Made by a program: the position numbers and the translations under genes | Assembly: GCF_002811955.1 (NCBI RefSeq) | Contig: NZ_NPEF01000084.1 | Location: forward strand, 1 to 14,998 | Direction of reading: 5' to 3' | DNA: 14,998 nucleotides | Origin: Leptospira ellisii | GTDB taxonomy: Bacteria > Spirochaetota > Leptospiria > Leptospirales > Leptospiraceae | In this document: piece after piece, positions 1 through 8,961 of the stretch | How the letters are laid out: the number at the start of each line of letters is the position of its first letter | How positions within the stretch are numbered: position 1 is the first letter of the stretch | The notes under the pieces: generated by a model | Database searches by the model: none | Seen by the model: the letters and a program-made list of their open reading frames with translations, nothing else | What the model was told of the DNA's origin: nothing

Positions 1-825
1 GTCCTGGGAAGTGATCACTGTCACCACGTTTTTGAGACGCTCTTCGAACTCTCCGCGGAACTTGGTCCCCGCCAAAAGAAGCCCCATGTCCAACGAATAA
101 ACCTTTAGGTTCTTCAAAGGTTCGGGAACCTTTCCGTCCACTACCTTCTGAGCCAAACCCTCCACGATGGAGGTTTTTCCCACGCCGGCTTCTCCCACGA
201 AGATGGGATTGTTCTTTCTTCTTCTGCAAAGAATGTGAATCGTCCGATCCAATTCGTCCTCCCGTCCCACCATCGGATCCAATTTGCCTTCCCTGGCCTT
301 TGCCGTGAGATCGACGCAGAACGCCTTCAAAGGATCCTGGACTTTTTCGCCGTCCTCGTTGATGGTTTCCTTTTCCCTCTGTTTTCGATCCTTGCGGATT
401 CCGTGCGAGATGTAACGAACTATATCCAATCTGGATATATCCTGGGTTCCTAAAAAATACACGGCGTTGGATTGATCCTCCCGGAACAAAGCCGCAAGTA
501 CGTCCCCCGCATCCATCTTTTTGTTGCGCGTAGATTGAACGTGGAACTCGGCGAGTTGTAGAACGTGCTGCACGCCGATCGTGTAAATCGGATCCACTTC
601 TCCGGAGGATTCCGGAAAGGATTCGAGTTCCCGATCCAGATATTGACTCAATTCCTTCCTCAGAAGTTCCAGGTCGGCGCCGCAGGCTTCCAAAACCTCC
701 TTACCCACGCCGTCGTATGTGATCGCAAGTAGGATATGCTCCAGCGTAATGAATTCGTTTCTTCTTTTTTTGGCCTCTTCCCAGGCCTTTTTTAGGGTGC
801 GTTCCATTTCTTCGGTAAGAATCAT
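1..825 (-). CDS. clpA: ClpA, ATPase subunit of the Clp protease (N-terminal part, runs off the window)
   Basis: The 275 codons present cover the start of ClpA, the AAA+ unfoldase that feeds substrates to ClpP in the cytoplasm. The start [11 protein letters not shown] and the following [16 protein letters not shown] match the ClpA N-domain (about residues 1-145), which is also the docking site for ClpS. An acidic linker follows, then [17 protein letters not shown] and the Walker A motif GEAGVGKT at 211-218, opening the first AAA+ module. [11 protein letters not shown] near residue 255 is typical of Clp/Hsp100 proteins. The ATG at 825 overlaps the clpS stop by four bases (ATGA), so the two are probably translationally coupled. 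The frame is open to base 1, so the rest of D1 and all of D2 lie outside. The ClpS gene directly upstream favours ClpA over ClpB or ClpC. Confidence 0.97.
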   Translation of the reverse strand, partial: MILTEEMERTLKKAWEEAKKRRNEFITLEHILLAITYDGVGKEVLEACGADLELLRKELSQYLDRELESFPESSGEVDPIYTIGVQHVLQLAEFHVQSTRNKKMDAGDVLAALFREDQSNAVYFLGTQDISRLDIVRYISHGIRKDRKQREKETINEDGEKVQDPLKAFCVDLTAKAREGKLDPMVGREDELDRTIHILCRRRKNNPIFVGEAGVGKTSIVEGLAQKVVDGKVPEPLKNLKVYSLDMGLLLAGTKFRGEFEERLKNVVTVITSQD

Positions 826-1153
826 GATTCTTCTTCTCCTTCCTCCACTTCCATCGTACAATGAAGGGGGTATCCGTGTTGTTCCGCCAATTGTTGGACT
901 TGTATGACTTTGGTTCTGGCGACGTCGTGCGAGTAAACGCCGCATAACGCTTTGCCGGTGATGTGGGCCTTGAGCATGATCTGCTGACTTTCGGCCCGAC
1001 TTCTGTGAAAGACGACCTGTAAGATCCAAACTACGAATTCCATCGGGGTAAAGTCGTCGTTGAGTATGATGACCCTATATTTGGAGGGGCGTTTGAGTTT
1101 GACCTTTTCTTTGGTTAAGGTTTGTTCTTCGATGTCGAAACGGAAGATATCGC

Positions 1154-1157
<4 letters not shown>
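822..1157 (-). CDS. clpS: ClpS, ATP-dependent Clp protease adaptor (N-degron recognition)
   Basis: ClpS binds proteins with destabilising N-terminal residues and hands them to ClpA-ClpP. The 111-residue protein has a flexible acidic N-terminus and then the conserved core: [17 protein letters not shown], with the N33-D34-D35 motif that holds the substrate alpha-amino group, [23 protein letters not shown] with the pocket histidine near H65, and a [10 protein letters not shown] ending. I chose the ATG at 1157 because AAGGAACGG lies about 8 bases upstream and because it overlaps the stop of the preceding gene in an ATGA, mirroring the clpS-clpA junction. A GTG at 1184 would add nine residues that are not typical of the family. 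Length and motifs are normal. Confidence 0.96.
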
Positions 1158-2371
<1,214 letters not shown>

Positions 2372-2405
2372 TCTTTATCTTTGGACGTTCGAACTTGCCG
2401 TTTTG

Positions 2406-2966
2406 TCAGTGATCGGGAGAAAAATGCTTTCGTATCTTTTGAACGGCTCTGTGTGTGATGACCTTGATATTCGATTCCGAAAGTCCCGTCCTTTCTGAAA
2501 CTTCCCGCACACTCATTCCGTCCAATTTGACGTGCGTAAAAATCAGCTTCTGCCGTTCATCCAAAACCGTCAGCCATTCCCGCAGAATTTCCCGAACACG
2601 TTCCGGTTCTTCCCGATCGACTTCCGGTTCGGGAGAAGGAAAATTCTCCAAAAGATCGGTCGTGTAGGTTTTGTCCCCGGTCTTTTTCTTTCGCAGAAAA
2701 TCGATGGTCTTATATCTTGCGATCGCGAAAACCCAAGGAGCGGGATGTTTTTCGCTTCGATACGAATCCCGGGCCTTGTGTAAACCGATCAAAATCTCCT
2801 GGATCAGATCTTCGCGATCCTCTTCGTTTCCGATCCTCGGAATCAAATACGAACGAAGAACGCCCGTCACCAATCTTAGAAACCGTTCGTACGCCCGGGG
2901 CTCCCCTTCCCGCGATCGACGGATCAAAGCGGAACATTCTTCCCAGATTTCTTTTTTGGCTGACAT
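2406..2966 (-). CDS. ECF-type RNA polymerase sigma factor
   Basis: This 186-residue sigma-70-family protein has only regions 2 and 4, as in ECF sigma factors. Region 2 covers roughly residues 25-95, with EDREDLIQEILIGLHKARDSYR (core binding) and PWVFAIARYKTIDFLRKKK (promoter -10 recognition). An acidic linker (about 100-122) follows, then region 4 with LDERQKLIFTHVKLDGMSVREV and the helix-turn-helix around 150-180, ending in RAVQKIRK. The divergent NrsF-type protein is the obvious candidate anti-sigma partner. This partnership is known for Caulobacter SigF-NrsF, where the sigma factor answers oxidative or heavy-metal stress; the signal here is unknown. The 5' leader is short and the Shine-Dalgarno weak. 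It may co-transcribe with the downstream transferase gene and clpS-clpA. Confidence 0.93.
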   Translation of the reverse strand: MSAKKEIWEECSALIRRSREGEPRAYERFLRLVTGVLRSYLIPRIGNEEDREDLIQEILIGLHKARDSYRSEKHPAPWVFAIARYKTIDFLRKKKTGDKTYTTDLLENFPSPEPEVDREEPERVREILREWLTVLDERQKLIFTHVKLDGMSVREVSERTGLSESNIKVITHRAVQKIRKHFSPDH

Positions 2967-3092
2967 GTAACTATCGGCTTGGAACTTTCGAATACGATAC
3001 TAAGTTCGACTTAAATTCGTCCCAGTTTGATCGGGGAAGAATTTATTGTCCAACCCAATCTTTAAAATCGGAAATTTTCCAAAATTTTGTCC
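2967..3092. promoter_or_regulatory. Divergent sigma/anti-sigma intergenic region with inverted GAACTT pair
   Basis: The 126 bases between the two divergent genes contain GGAACTT (2981-2987) on the plus strand and CGAACTT on the minus strand (3008-3002). The hexamers form an inverted repeat with a 14-base spacer. GGAACTT is close to the classical ECF -35 element, so each arm could direct transcription of one gene, giving sigma autoregulation. No convincing -10 partner was found on either side, and minus-strand transcription would leave only a very short leader. A second small palindrome, GGAAATTTTCC (3070-3080), lies just before the anti-sigma start. Confidence 0.35.
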
Positions 3093-3731
3093 ATGGCCTT
3101 AGAAAACGGAGAACAAACCACCGAATCCCTGATTCGAAAACTGGGAACCGAGCCGCCTTCCGCGACGGACAACGGACGTATGAAGATCCTCGTCCTGCCG
3201 TTGTTGTGTATCACGTTTTTATTAACTCTTCTTTCCTGGTTTCCTACCACCTCCCGGTTGATTCATCTTCCCTCTTTGTTTCCCGATTTCCTTTGGATCG
3301 TTGCGACCGGAATCGGATCGTTCTGGATTTTATCAAGGTTGCGTTTTCCGGAGGAATCCTTTTCCGGATGGGCGCGTTTTCCGATTTATTCCGGTTTGAT
3401 TTGGATCGTATATTCGTTGGGTTTGTTTTGTTGGGATCTGATCAGAGGTCGCGAAATCGGTTCGCATATCGGCAAGTGCTCCGGGATCATCTTGATCGCG
3501 AGCGTTCTGCTTTCCGGTTCCGGCTTGTTTTTTCTGCGGAAGGGATTTCCCGGAAAGCCGATCCTGACTTCCGCAGCGCTTGCCGTATTCGGTTTGGCCT
3601 CGGCGAATTTTTGTCTCAAGTTCGTGTGCGGAGATCAGACCTCGTATCATATCCTATTTTCGCACGCGGCACCGAGTTTGATCCTGTTTTTCGCCGGCGT
3701 TTTCCTATTTCAGAAAATCCTAAAGTGGTAA
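3093..3731 (+). CDS. NrsF-family (DUF1109) membrane anti-sigma factor
   Basis: This 212-residue inner-membrane protein has a short cytoplasmic N-terminus containing TTESLIRKLG (the 'LI..L' pattern usual in this family) and six hydrophobic segments at about 31-50, 66-82, 96-115, 128-148, 158-176 and 190-209. Family hallmarks are the two cysteines in GKC (129) and FVCG (179), followed by SYHILFSHAAPSLILFFAGVF and the terminal KILKW. In Caulobacter NrsF two conserved cysteines about 50 residues apart are needed for function, and the spacing here is the same. The predicted role is to hold the divergently encoded ECF sigma factor inactive until a redox or metal signal is sensed. The ATG at 3093 fits the family; a TTG two codons upstream (3087) is an alternative. 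No strong Shine-Dalgarno is present. Confidence 0.85.
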   Translation: MALENGEQTTESLIRKLGTEPPSATDNGRMKILVLPLLCITFLLTLLSWFPTTSRLIHLPSLFPDFLWIVATGIGSFWILSRLRFPEESFSGWARFPIYSGLIWIVYSLGLFCWDLIRGREIGSHIGKCSGIILIASVLLSGSGLFFLRKGFPGKPILTSAALAVFGLASANFCLKFVCGDQTSYHILFSHAAPSLILFFAGVFLFQKILKW

Positions 3732-3770
3732 CCCCAGAATCCGGAAGGACTGGACCCCGTCCCGCACTTC

Positions 3771-3791
3771 TTATATATAATAAATATATAA
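3771..3791. terminator. AT-only palindrome between convergent genes (possible weak bidirectional terminator)
   Basis: TTATATAT (3771-3778) and ATATATAA (3784-3791) are perfect inverted copies around a five-base loop, in a 102-base gap between the convergent anti-sigma and helicase genes. The stem has no G-C pairs, so it would be a weak intrinsic terminator, but no other candidate was seen in the gap. It lies in a sharply AT-rich patch (about 3770-3801) within an otherwise GC-balanced window. It could instead be a structural or Rho-related element. Confidence 0.35.
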
Positions 3792-3801
3792 TATTCTAAT
3801 A
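3788..3801. repeat. 14-base repeat, copy 2 (downstream of the helicase)
   Basis: This is identical to the 14 bases at the leuD start (7374-7387) and overlaps the right arm of the AT-only palindrome at 3771-3791. It lies 33 bases past the helicase stop on the minus strand, so the two copies bracket leuD, the PLP enzyme and the helicase. AT-rich composition makes a chance match possible. Confidence 0.35.
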
Positions 3802-3833
3802 AGCAAAGATACCGCCGCGACCCCGGACCTGAA

Positions 3834-5741
3834 TCAGAGAAATTCCCAAGCCGTGCGGAAACGATCCTTTTCTTCCGCGAATCGGATCAATTTCGATAAA
3901 AACGCGTCCTCCGAAAGGGTGGAACCGTCTCCGATACAAAGAAGAAGATCCCGGGCGCGCGTCATTCCCACGTTGATCCTTCTGGATTCCTTCAAAAAAC
4001 CCGACTTGCCTTCGGAATTGGACCGAACGAACCCGAGCAGAATACAACGATTTTCCCTTCCTTGAAAGGAATCGATCGTGGACACGGAAACGTTTCGCAG
4101 TCCATTCTCCTGTAGACGTTCGTCCAAAAGACGAACCTGAGCCCGATACGGAGAAAGGATGGTAATCTCCTCCTCCTTCCAACCGGACTCGGTCAAAAGT
4201 CCGCACAACCGGATCTGTAAATCGGCCTCGAACGGATTGGTCAGGCTTTCCTCGACGGCGATCTCTTCCGTATCGGTGCCCGAGGTATCGATCCACTGAA
4301 ATGCCCCGGAAAACGGAAATCCTTCCGGAAACGAGGAATTCCTTTCCGAAGCGGGTCTTCCGGAAACGAGTTTGCCCTCGTAAAATTCCCGGGAGGAAAA
4401 CTCCGCGATTTCATCCTTCATCCTATATTGTGTATCGAGTAAAAAAACATGCCCGGAGTCCTTCATCCGGGTTGCGGCCTTTTCGAACAGGGTGGTCTCC
4501 AGAACGTTTCTTTCGGAGAACAACGTGGGAGGAAGCTGTTTATGATCCCCCGCCAAAATCACCCGGTCCGCTTTGGAGATCGGAATCCAAAACGCCGGTT
4601 CCAGCCCCTGCGAGCCCTCGTCCAACACGCATACGTCGAAGTTTTTTCCGCTTAACAATGATTTTGCGGAAGCCACGGGAGTGGAGACGATCACCGGATG
4701 CGAGGAGAGAAGACTTTCGACGAGTCCGTTTTCCAGGGAACGGATGGTTTTTTTGAGCTCCTTAACTTCCTGATGCAGGTTTTTTCTTTCCTCCCGTTCC
4801 GCCGCACCGAAGTTGCGTTTGTATTTACGGGCTTGCCGGTTCAATTCCACGACTTCCTTTCTGTATTCGTTTAACAATTTTCCGTCCGGATGATGAAAGA
4901 GTTTATAATCCAGGGTGGAATGCGACACGGCTTCCGAAATTCTCGCTGGATGTCCCAGACGGAGCGCCGGAATTCCCTTCGCACTTACGGATTCCACAAG
5001 TAGATCGCAGGCTGCGTGCGTCGGAGCGGAAACGAGGATCCTTCGCTCCTCTTTGACGAGTTGGATTATGATTTCGGTTAATGTGGTCGTTTTGCCCGTG
5101 CCGGGAGGTCCGTGAATCACCGCCGCGTCCTCGCAGAAAACGGATTGAATCACCGCGTTTCTCTGCGATTCGTTTAAGACGCCGCCGATTCGCCCTCTAA
5201 CGCGGGCGATATCGGATTCACGAGCGGGAATCGGATCCGGTCGTTTGTATCCGAGCAACGTTTCCCTAAGGTGATACAACCGGGTTCCCTTTTTGGCTTC
5301 CTTTACCGTTTCGAGGGCTCGGAACATTTCCTGATAGGAAGTTTCATCCGGAAGTAGATCGAAATGACACTTTCCTTCCTCGCACCACTCCGGCACTTCC
5401 TCCAAGGCGACCCGCACGGTTTCCGCGTGAACGGAAATCAAAACCCCTCTGACGCGTTCCTCTTCCTTTCCGATCCGCACCGGAACCCCGGATTGGAATT
5501 TGGACGGAATTTCTTTCGAGCCGGAAAGACGAAACGTAACGGTCCAATTTCCGTCCCGACCTACGGACTGTTCCTCGTAAACGAGAGGATAGACGGAGAT
5601 TCCGAGTTTGATCCTGTCCTGCAGGGGACGGGAAAGCCAGTCTTTGGAAAAGAGGGATTCCTCCTCTTTTTTCTCACGTTCGAGAGAGACGCGGACAAAA
5701 TCCAATTCTTCCAAAGAATCGGAGAAGTCTCGTTCTTTCAA
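3834..5741 (-). CDS. UPF1/IGHMBP2-like SF1B DNA/RNA helicase
   Basis: This 635-residue superfamily 1B helicase shows all the main motifs in order: LNESQRNAV (Q-motif region, 189-197), Walker A GPPGTGKT (211-218), SAPTHAA (motif Ia, 238-244), DEGSQ (motif II, 374-378), GDHKQLPP (motif III, 398-405), QYRM (438-441), STIDSFQGRE (motif V, 554-563) and RRINVGMTRAR (motif VI, 587-597). An N-terminal beta-rich segment (about 60-130) and a charged coiled segment (290-340) match the 1B and stalk insertions of the IGHMBP2/UPF1 class. The likely activity is ATP-driven 5'-3' translocation on nucleic acid; the cellular target is unknown. The start is a TTG whose last two bases lie within the TGA of the upstream PLP-enzyme gene, suggesting translational coupling. 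It is the last gene of the leuC-led run. Confidence 0.93.
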   Translation of the reverse strand: MKERDFSDSLEELDFVRVSLEREKKEEESLFSKDWLSRPLQDRIKLGISVYPLVYEEQSVGRDGNWTVTFRLSGSKEIPSKFQSGVPVRIGKEEERVRGVLISVHAETVRVALEEVPEWCEEGKCHFDLLPDETSYQEMFRALETVKEAKKGTRLYHLRETLLGYKRPDPIPARESDIARVRGRIGGVLNESQRNAVIQSVFCEDAAVIHGPPGTGKTTTLTEIIIQLVKEERRILVSAPTHAACDLLVESVSAKGIPALRLGHPARISEAVSHSTLDYKLFHHPDGKLLNEYRKEVVELNRQARKYKRNFGAAEREERKNLHQEVKELKKTIRSLENGLVESLLSSHPVIVSTPVASAKSLLSGKNFDVCVLDEGSQGLEPAFWIPISKADRVILAGDHKQLPPTLFSERNVLETTLFEKAATRMKDSGHVFLLDTQYRMKDEIAEFSSREFYEGKLVSGRPASERNSSFPEGFPFSGAFQWIDTSGTDTEEIAVEESLTNPFEADLQIRLCGLLTESGWKEEEITILSPYRAQVRLLDERLQENGLRNVSVSTIDSFQGRENRCILLGFVRSNSEGKSGFLKESRRINVGMTRARDLLLCIGDGSTLSEDAFLSKLIRFAEEKDRFRTAWEFL

Positions 5742-6739
5742 AACCGGTCCGGAGACAGCACTACGATTCTGTAGACCTGGGATTTTTGATCTTCTCTGGT
5801 CGGAAGTCCTTCCGCGAATCGAATCGCGCTGGCAAGAGTCGTGCCCGTAGTTTGACCGGCGAAGATCCCTTCTTTCTGATAAAGATCGGATTGATACAAA
5901 AGCGCCTGCTCCCGATCCACTCCCACGTATTCATCCACGATTTTCGGATCGAAGGATTCGGGCAATTGAATCGAAGTTTCGTTTTGTATCATCTTACGGA
6001 TGAATCTGGATTTGGAACTGACTCCCATGATCACTCGCACGGAGGACTTTTTGGATTTCAAAAAACGCCCTGCTCCAGAAAGCGTTCCGCCCGAACCTCC
6101 GCCCGCGACGAAAGCGTCCACGTTGCCCGCAAGGTCTCTCCAGATTTCGGGACCTGTGAAAAGATAATGCGCGTTGGTATTGGCCATGTCCTTGTACTCG
6201 TTGAGAATGACCGTATTCTTTTCCTTCTCTTTGAGTTCTCTCGCCCTTTTTAGAAGCGTTTCGTCCCAATTGCCCTTGGCTTCCGAGACGACTTCCACCT
6301 GCGCTCCGAAGGTCTGTAAATCCTTGATCTTTTGGGGATCCGTGTCCCCCGCCACCAAACAACGGAACTTATATTGACGGATCGTGCTGATCCACGCCAA
6401 ACTGATCGCGGTCGTATTGTAACCAGGTTGAATGATCTGTCCGCCCGGTTTCAATTCTCCTCTGCGTTCGGAGGAAAGAATCATAGAAAGAGCGGTTCTG
6501 TCCTTTACGGAACCGGTCGGATTACAGAACTCCGCTTTGAGATAAAATTCCACGTTGGGAATATGAGAACCGATCTGATTCAAACGGATGAGCGGAGTGT
6601 TTCCGATCATCTGCAGAATCGTTTCTTTTACGGGCTTCGCTACGCTTAGCTCCCGCCCGAAGGATTTTTGAATGTTGTTGAGTGCACCGAGAAAACTGTT
6701 ACCGAATTCGTCGATCGAGCGGGATATTTCGTCAAACAT
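5738..6739 (-). CDS. Divergent cysteine synthase/cystathionine beta-synthase-like PLP enzyme
   Basis: This 333-residue fold-type II PLP enzyme has an unusual N-terminal extension of about 38 residues (an amphipathic stretch with FLGALNNIQKSF) before the core MIGNTPLIRLNQI. The Schiff-base lysine is in NPTGSVKDR (K79). The PLP phosphate loop is GGGSGGTLSGAGRFLK (213-228), and MANTNAHYLFTGPEIW (185-200) is typical of the family. The substrate loop, normally T-S-G-N-T-G, is replaced by QPGYNTTA (104-111), and the C-terminus ends soon after IVVLSPDRF, a few residues short of the usual ending. It could be a true O-acetylserine sulfhydrylase, another beta-replacement enzyme, or a specialised relative. 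It begins 15 bases after the leuD stop and probably belongs to the same transcript. The start is ATG with no clear Shine-Dalgarno, which again suggests coupling to leuD. Confidence 0.8.
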   Translation of the reverse strand: MFDEISRSIDEFGNSFLGALNNIQKSFGRELSVAKPVKETILQMIGNTPLIRLNQIGSHIPNVEFYLKAEFCNPTGSVKDRTALSMILSSERRGELKPGGQIIQPGYNTTAISLAWISTIRQYKFRCLVAGDTDPQKIKDLQTFGAQVEVVSEAKGNWDETLLKRARELKEKEKNTVILNEYKDMANTNAHYLFTGPEIWRDLAGNVDAFVAGGGSGGTLSGAGRFLKSKKSSVRVIMGVSSKSRFIRKMIQNETSIQLPESFDPKIVDEYVGVDREQALLYQSDLYQKEGIFAGQTTGTTLASAIRFAEGLPTREDQKSQVYRIVVLSPDRF

Positions 6740-6754
6740 AGGGTTTCGGCAGAA

Positions 6755-7373
<619 letters not shown>

Positions 7374-7375
<2 letters not shown>

Positions 7376-7387
7376 AATATTCTAATA
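7374..7387. repeat. 14-base repeat, copy 1 (at the leuD start)
   Basis: ATAATATTCTAATA here is identical to bases 3788-3801 beyond the end of the helicase gene. On the minus strand it spans the last bases before, and the first two bases of, the leuD ATG. A shorter form, TTCTAATA (8800-8807), sits in the same place before leuC. It may be a shared translation-start context rather than a mobile or regulatory repeat. Confidence 0.4.
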
Positions 7388-7397
7388 TTCCTTTCGA

Positions 7398-8795
7398 TTA
7401 TTTCCAGTTACGAATGTCCACGAATCGGCCTTCGATCGCGGCGGCGGCGGCCATTTCCGGTCCTACAAGGTGCGTCCTTCCGCCCTTTCCCTGACGTCCT
7501 TCGAAGTTTCTGTTCGAAGTGGAAGCGCAACGGTCTCCCGGTTCCAATACGTCGTCGTTCATCGCAAGACACATCGAACAGCCCGGATTTCTCCATTCAA
7601 AACCTGCTGCGGTAAAGACCTTGTCCAAACCTTCCTGTTCCGCCTGACGTTTCACTCGTCCCGAACCGGGAACCACGATCGCCTGAACCTTGGAAGAAAC
7701 TTGTTTCCCTTGGATCGTCTTTGCGGCGGCGCGCAAATCCTCGATTCTGGAATTCGTGCAGGAACCGATAAAGACCTTGTTGATCGTAATGTCCTCGATC
7801 TTTTCTCCAGGCGTTAAACCCATATATTTCAAAGCGGATTCGATTCCGATTTTATCGATCGGATCGGTCGCGTCGTTCGGACTTGGAATCGTTCCTTTTA
7901 CGGAAACGACCTGGCTCGGAGAAGTTCCCCAGGTTACCATCGGAGCGATTTCGTCCGCGTGAAGAACAACCGTAGTGTCGAACTTTGCGCCTTCGTCGGT
8001 CACGTAGTGTTTCCACTTCTTCACCGCAAGATCCCATTCCGCTCCTTTCGGTGCGAAGTCTTTTCCTTGGATATAATTGAACGTGATTTCATCCGGCGCG
8101 ATGAGTCCCGCTCTCGCACCCGCTTCGATCGACATATTGCAGATCGTCATTCTCGCTTCCATACTCAGAGCTTGGATCGCGGAACCGCGATATTCGATCA
8201 CATAACCGGTAGCACCTGCGGTACCGATTTTACCGATGATCGCAAGAATAATGTCCTTTGCGGTGACTTTGTCGGAAAGTTTTCCGTCCACGCGGATCTC
8301 CATCGTCTTCGCTCTTTTTTGAACGAGGGTTTGGGTCGCGAGAACGTGTTCCACTTCGCTGGTTCCGATTCCGAACGCAAGTGCGCCGAACGCGCCGTGA
8401 GTGGACGTATGAGAATCTCCGCATACGATCGTCATACCCGGATGAGTGAGCCCCATCTCGGGAGCGATCACGTGGATGATACCTTGGTCCGGATTTTGAA
8501 AGTCATAAAGACGGATTCCGTTTTCGTCGCAGTTCTTTTTTAAAGTCTGCATTTGGATCGCGGAAATCGGATCGGCAAGACTGAGATCCCGAGTGCGCGT
8601 GGAAACGTTGTGATCCATGGTGGCGAAAGTCGCCTCGGGACGGCGAACCTTTCTGCCCGCGAGTTTGAGTCCTTCAAAAGCCTGGGGGCTCGTGACTTCG
8701 TGAATGAGATGACGATCGATATAAATTAAATACGATCCCGCATCTAGTTCTCCAACCAGATGGTCTTCCCAGATTTTTTCGAACATTGTCTTCAT
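7398..8795 (-). CDS. leuC: LeuC, isopropylmalate isomerase large subunit
   Basis: The 465-residue large subunit of 3-isopropylmalate dehydratase carries a [4Fe-4S] cluster. Cluster ligands are C346 (in IGSCTNSR), C406 and C409 (in NPGCSMC). Other family marks are [10 protein letters not shown] (58-67), [21 protein letters not shown] (124-144) and a C-terminal [20 protein letters not shown] stretch. It acts with LeuD in leucine synthesis and, in Leptospira, also in the citramalate route to isoleucine. I took the ATG at 8795; a second ATG three codons on (8786) is also possible. The GGGGAG Shine-Dalgarno lies about 13 bases upstream of the first ATG and abuts a stem-loop, so initiation may be structure-controlled. 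It is the first full-length gene of the leuC-leuD-PLP enzyme-helicase run. Confidence 0.97.
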   Translation of the reverse strand: MKTMFEKIWEDHLVGELDAGSYLIYIDRHLIHEVTSPQAFEGLKLAGRKVRRPEATFATMDHNVSTRTRDLSLADPISAIQMQTLKKNCDENGIRLYDFQNPDQGIIHVIAPEMGLTHPGMTIVCGDSHTSTHGAFGALAFGIGTSEVEHVLATQTLVQKRAKTMEIRVDGKLSDKVTAKDIILAIIGKIGTAGATGYVIEYRGSAIQALSMEARMTICNMSIEAGARAGLIAPDEITFNYIQGKDFAPKGAEWDLAVKKWKHYVTDEGAKFDTTVVLHADEIAPMVTWGTSPSQVVSVKGTIPSPNDATDPIDKIGIESALKYMGLTPGEKIEDITINKVFIGSCTNSRIEDLRAAAKTIQGKQVSSKVQAIVVPGSGRVKRQAEQEGLDKVFTAAGFEWRNPGCSMCLAMNDDVLEPGDRCASTSNRNFEGRQGKGGRTHLVGPEMAAAAAIEGRFVDIRNWK

Positions 8796-8884
8796 TGGAT
8801 TCTAATACTCCCCGAAAGAAGTCCTTTCGGAATTTGTGGATTGGATTCTTTCCAAAACGTGGAAAGGATCCGTCGTATTTCCAT
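8792..8884 (-). CDS. Candidate 30-residue upstream peptide overlapping the leuC start
   Basis: A short ORF within the leuC leader begins [11 protein letters not shown] and ends GSIRIQ, with its TGA overlapping the leuC ATG as ATGA. It contains five isoleucine codons and three leucine codons, including a CTT-CTT pair that falls in the loop/arm of the third leader hairpin. This would suit sensing of the end products of the pathway. There is no recognisable Shine-Dalgarno, and isoleucine enrichment in 30 codons can arise by chance. A second short ORF in another frame (8903-8802) spans the same region, which weakens the case for either one. Confidence 0.2.
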   Translation of the reverse strand: MEIRRILSTFWKESNPQIPKGLLSGSIRIQ

Positions 8885-8919
8885 CGTCGGAAGATCGGGT
8901 CATTTCGTCTACCCGGATC
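8812..8919 (-). promoter_or_regulatory. Structured leuC leader: three stem-loops with alternative pairing
   Basis: Between the FHA gene stop and leuC, the minus-strand transcript can form three hairpins. The first (8919-8893) has an 8-bp stem with one bulged base and a 10-base loop. The second (8866-8848) is CTTTCCA/TGGAAAG with a 5-base loop. The third (8830-8812) is CCGAAAG/CTTTCGG with a 5-base loop and ends against the GGGGAG ribosome site. The TCCTTTC overlapping the 5' arm of the second hairpin is also complementary to GAAAGGA in the third, and GAAAG of the second can pair with CTTTC of the third, so alternative folds exclude each other. No U-tract follows any stem, so control of translation is more likely than intrinsic termination. 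No known riboswitch class was recognised. Confidence 0.4.
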
Positions 8920-8961
8920 TATTTTCAGGGTAAGGGACCGGTTTTGGAAGTCGGAAAATTC

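Noticed and set aside
2717..3799. Long plus-strand open frame of 360 codons overlapping the sigma and anti-sigma genes
   Set aside because: It is rich in R, S, F and P and antisense to the sigma factor and out of frame with the anti-sigma gene, both of which have clear family motifs.
5738..6739. PLP enzyme as a pseudogene
   Set aside because: The frame is intact over 333 codons and the catalytic lysine and phosphate loop are kept, so divergence is more likely than decay.
8802..8903. 33-codon ORF (starting MTRSSDDG) in the leuC leader
   Set aside because: No Shine-Dalgarno and no enrichment for leucine or isoleucine; it overlaps another short ORF, so coding is not supported.
8812..8919. Intrinsic terminator for the FHA-protein operon
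   Set aside because: None of the three stems is followed by a run of T on the minus strand, so the hairpins are better seen as leader structure.
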